Positions 62,920 to 64,000 of a DNA stretch of 64,000 nucleotides are shown here, one piece after another. Source of the DNA: Kocuria rosea subsp. polaris. Its GTDB lineage: Bacteria; Actinomycetota; Actinomycetes; Actinomycetales; Micrococcaceae. How positions within the stretch are numbered: position 1 is the first letter of the stretch; the number at the start of each line of letters is the position of its first letter. The notes under the pieces were generated by a model. The model was not told where the DNA came from and made no database searches. It saw nothing but the letters and a program-made list of their open reading frames with translations. The position numbers and the translations under genes were made by a program. The stretch covers positions 1 through 64,000 of the forward strand of contig MLDA01000010.1 in NCBI GenBank assembly GCA_023896275.1. Direction: 5' to 3'.

Positions 62920-63171
62920 TCAGGTGGAACGCGTGCCGCGGTCCGTGACCTTGTAAATCTCACCGTTTTGGTCGTAGGTGATCCACTCTCCCACGGGATC
63001 TCCGGCATCAAAATGGCCGGAGCGCTTGAGGGTACCGTCCTTCCTGTACCACTCCCAGTATCCAACGGGCACACCGTCGTCAGACCTGCCCTTCGACCAC
63101 CGGGACTTCCCGTCGGCGTGATACTTGATCAGGAATCCGTCGACAACCTCTGATTTCTTCTGGGCCACCAT
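62920..63171 (-). CDS. Small MORN-repeat-like protein
   Basis: The product is 83 aa. Short repeats of the MORN/YwqK type appear: GKSRWSKGRSDDGVPVGYWEWY, then GTLKRSGHFDAGDPVGEWITY, then NGEIYKV. The Shine-Dalgarno AAAGGAG precedes ATG 63171. Such proteins often serve as antitoxin-like or immunity-like partners, but nothing in the neighbourhood supports that here. Confidence 0.65.
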   Translation of the reverse strand: MVAQKKSEVVDGFLIKYHADGKSRWSKGRSDDGVPVGYWEWYRKDGTLKRSGHFDAGDPVGEWITYDQNGEIYKVTDRGTRST

Positions 63172-63386
63172 TAGTGCGTCTCCTTTCCCATACTTCGCGA
63201 ACTGGCGCTTTGCTCACTCTCGCCTCGGGATAGTCGGCGTAGGGCATCGCATGCATCTCACAAGGCTAAGGCCTCCGTCATCGCTCGAATCGGTGGGTGG
63301 ACCGTGGAAATGCGCGATCAGTGCTCGTGAGAACTGGGATCAAGCGGACCGGGACGTTGGTGCGATGTTCCACTTCTGCTTTCTCG

Positions 63387-64000
63387 TCAAGTGTCACCTA
63401 ACCCAGCACGCAGATATGCAAGCGCCCAATCCGTGGGCAGTGACCTCGGCGCATAGCGGCGTCCCGTGCGGCGCATGTTCTTGACGCGATCGGTGCGGAA
63501 GACGCGCCAATCCTCGCGGTTGAGGTCCCAGCCGAAGACGTACCACCGTCGGTCGATGTGGATCTGACGATGGGCTTCGATCCTCCGTTGAGTGCTGGTG
63601 CCGTGCGCGTCGATGTAGTCGAAGACGATGATCTCCTGTGCGGCGGCTGCCTCGGCGAACTCTCCGAGCGCCTCCGCGGCGATGTCGGGAAATGGCCGAG
63701 GTTCCGCTTCAATGCTCGCGCGCAAGGCCGACACCCTCGTGCGAAGTCGCCTAGGGAGCAGATCGTCGATCTGCCCATAGGCGCGGTCAGCGGCCTCATT
63801 CAGCCCTCCGGGTCGCGAGTGAGTGGCTGCGGCGAGTACGGCAAGGCTGACGACCGTGGCGACAGCTTCCTCGTCGTCGAGGACGAGAGGAGGCATCCGC
63901 CGCCCGGCCATGAGCTGGTAGCTACCGCCCGGACCGGGGCGGGTACGCACAGGGTAGCCGTAGCCGCGAAGTCGCTCGACATCCCGGCGCAACGTCCTGG
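63387..64000 (-). CDS. WYL-domain HTH transcriptional regulator (N-terminus cut by window)
   Basis: The frame runs off the right edge, so the first residues are missing. What remains begins with the end of a DeoR-like HTH (TLRRDVERLRGYGYPVRTRPGPGGSYQL), then a helical linker, and a WYL domain (IIVFDYIDAHGTSTQRRIEAHRQ, DRRWYVFGWDLNREDWRVFRTDRV; the WYL motif reads WYV). It is a YafY-like regulator; the WYL domain senses nucleic acid or nucleotide ligands in other proteins. Its target genes probably lie outside the window. Confidence 0.88.
   Translation of the reverse strand, partial: RTLRRDVERLRGYGYPVRTRPGPGGSYQLMAGRRMPPLVLDDEEAVATVVSLAVLAAATHSRPGGLNEAADRAYGQIDDLLPRRLRTRVSALRASIEAEPRPFPDIAAEALGEFAEAAAAQEIIVFDYIDAHGTSTQRRIEAHRQIHIDRRWYVFGWDLNREDWRVFRTDRVKNMRRTGRRYAPRSLPTDWALAYLRAGLGDT

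Overview
The window reads as chromosomal DNA of a high-GC Gram-positive actinobacterium of the Micrococcaceae type (Arthrobacter, Zhihengliuella and relatives). The basis is its very high third-position GC, GTG/TTG starts, many apparently leaderless genes, and actinobacterial housekeeping neighbourhoods: sigE divergent from an O-methyltransferase, DUF3117, dapE/dapD divergent, fdxA-dapC, gluABCD and typA. I saw no rRNA, tRNA, CRISPR array, insertion sequence or prophage. Both ends cut a gene: an ECF sigma factor at the left and a WYL-domain regulator at the right.

Layout. 1-2.9 kb: sigE (partial), O-methyltransferase, DUF3117, a DivIVA-like protein and a LOG-family protein. 3.0-6.3 kb: the glutamate-type uptake operon gluABCD, closed by a perfect 46-bp palindrome. 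6.4-16.5 kb: housekeeping (dapE, dapD, gltA, dapC, fdxA, typA) with small regulators and membrane proteins. 16.6-22.8 kb: an oligopeptide ABC operon with a fused double ATPase and an oversized permease. 23.3-27.4 kb: an MscS-related membrane protein and a secreted GH43 arabinanase whose promoter is flanked by LacI-type palindromes. 27.6-46.6 kb: accessory metabolism, including a TPP riboswitch in front of an SDR / luciferase-like monooxygenase / small membrane protein operon, a stand-alone condensation-domain protein, two TauE/SafE exporters, an ABC-F protein, ArfB, and a fatty acid desaturase beside a 3Fe-4S ferredoxin.

The most interesting region is 46.67-54.06 kb. Seven tightly packed + strand genes encode a lipoprotein metal-chelate binding protein, a CntK-type histidine racemase, a CntL-type nicotianamine-synthase-like aminobutanoyltransferase, a CntM-type opine dehydrogenase, an MFS exporter, a FecCD-type permease and its ATPase. 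Together they describe a complete opine metallophore (staphylopine-like) make-export-reimport system. The uptake part is of the FecBCD/BtuFCD type, not the Dpp-like CntABCDF importer of Staphylococcus. A 17-bp Fur/Zur-family palindrome fills exactly the spacer between a -35 and a -10 element, which suggests repression when zinc (or iron) is sufficient.

Downstream lies an in-frame chimera: the start of a SAM methyltransferase joined to the C-terminal half of an alanine-dehydrogenase / N5-(carboxyethyl)ornithine-synthase-like protein. The right end (55-64 kb) is a patchwork of small enzymes rich in GNAT acetyltransferases, including one decayed GNAT pseudogene.
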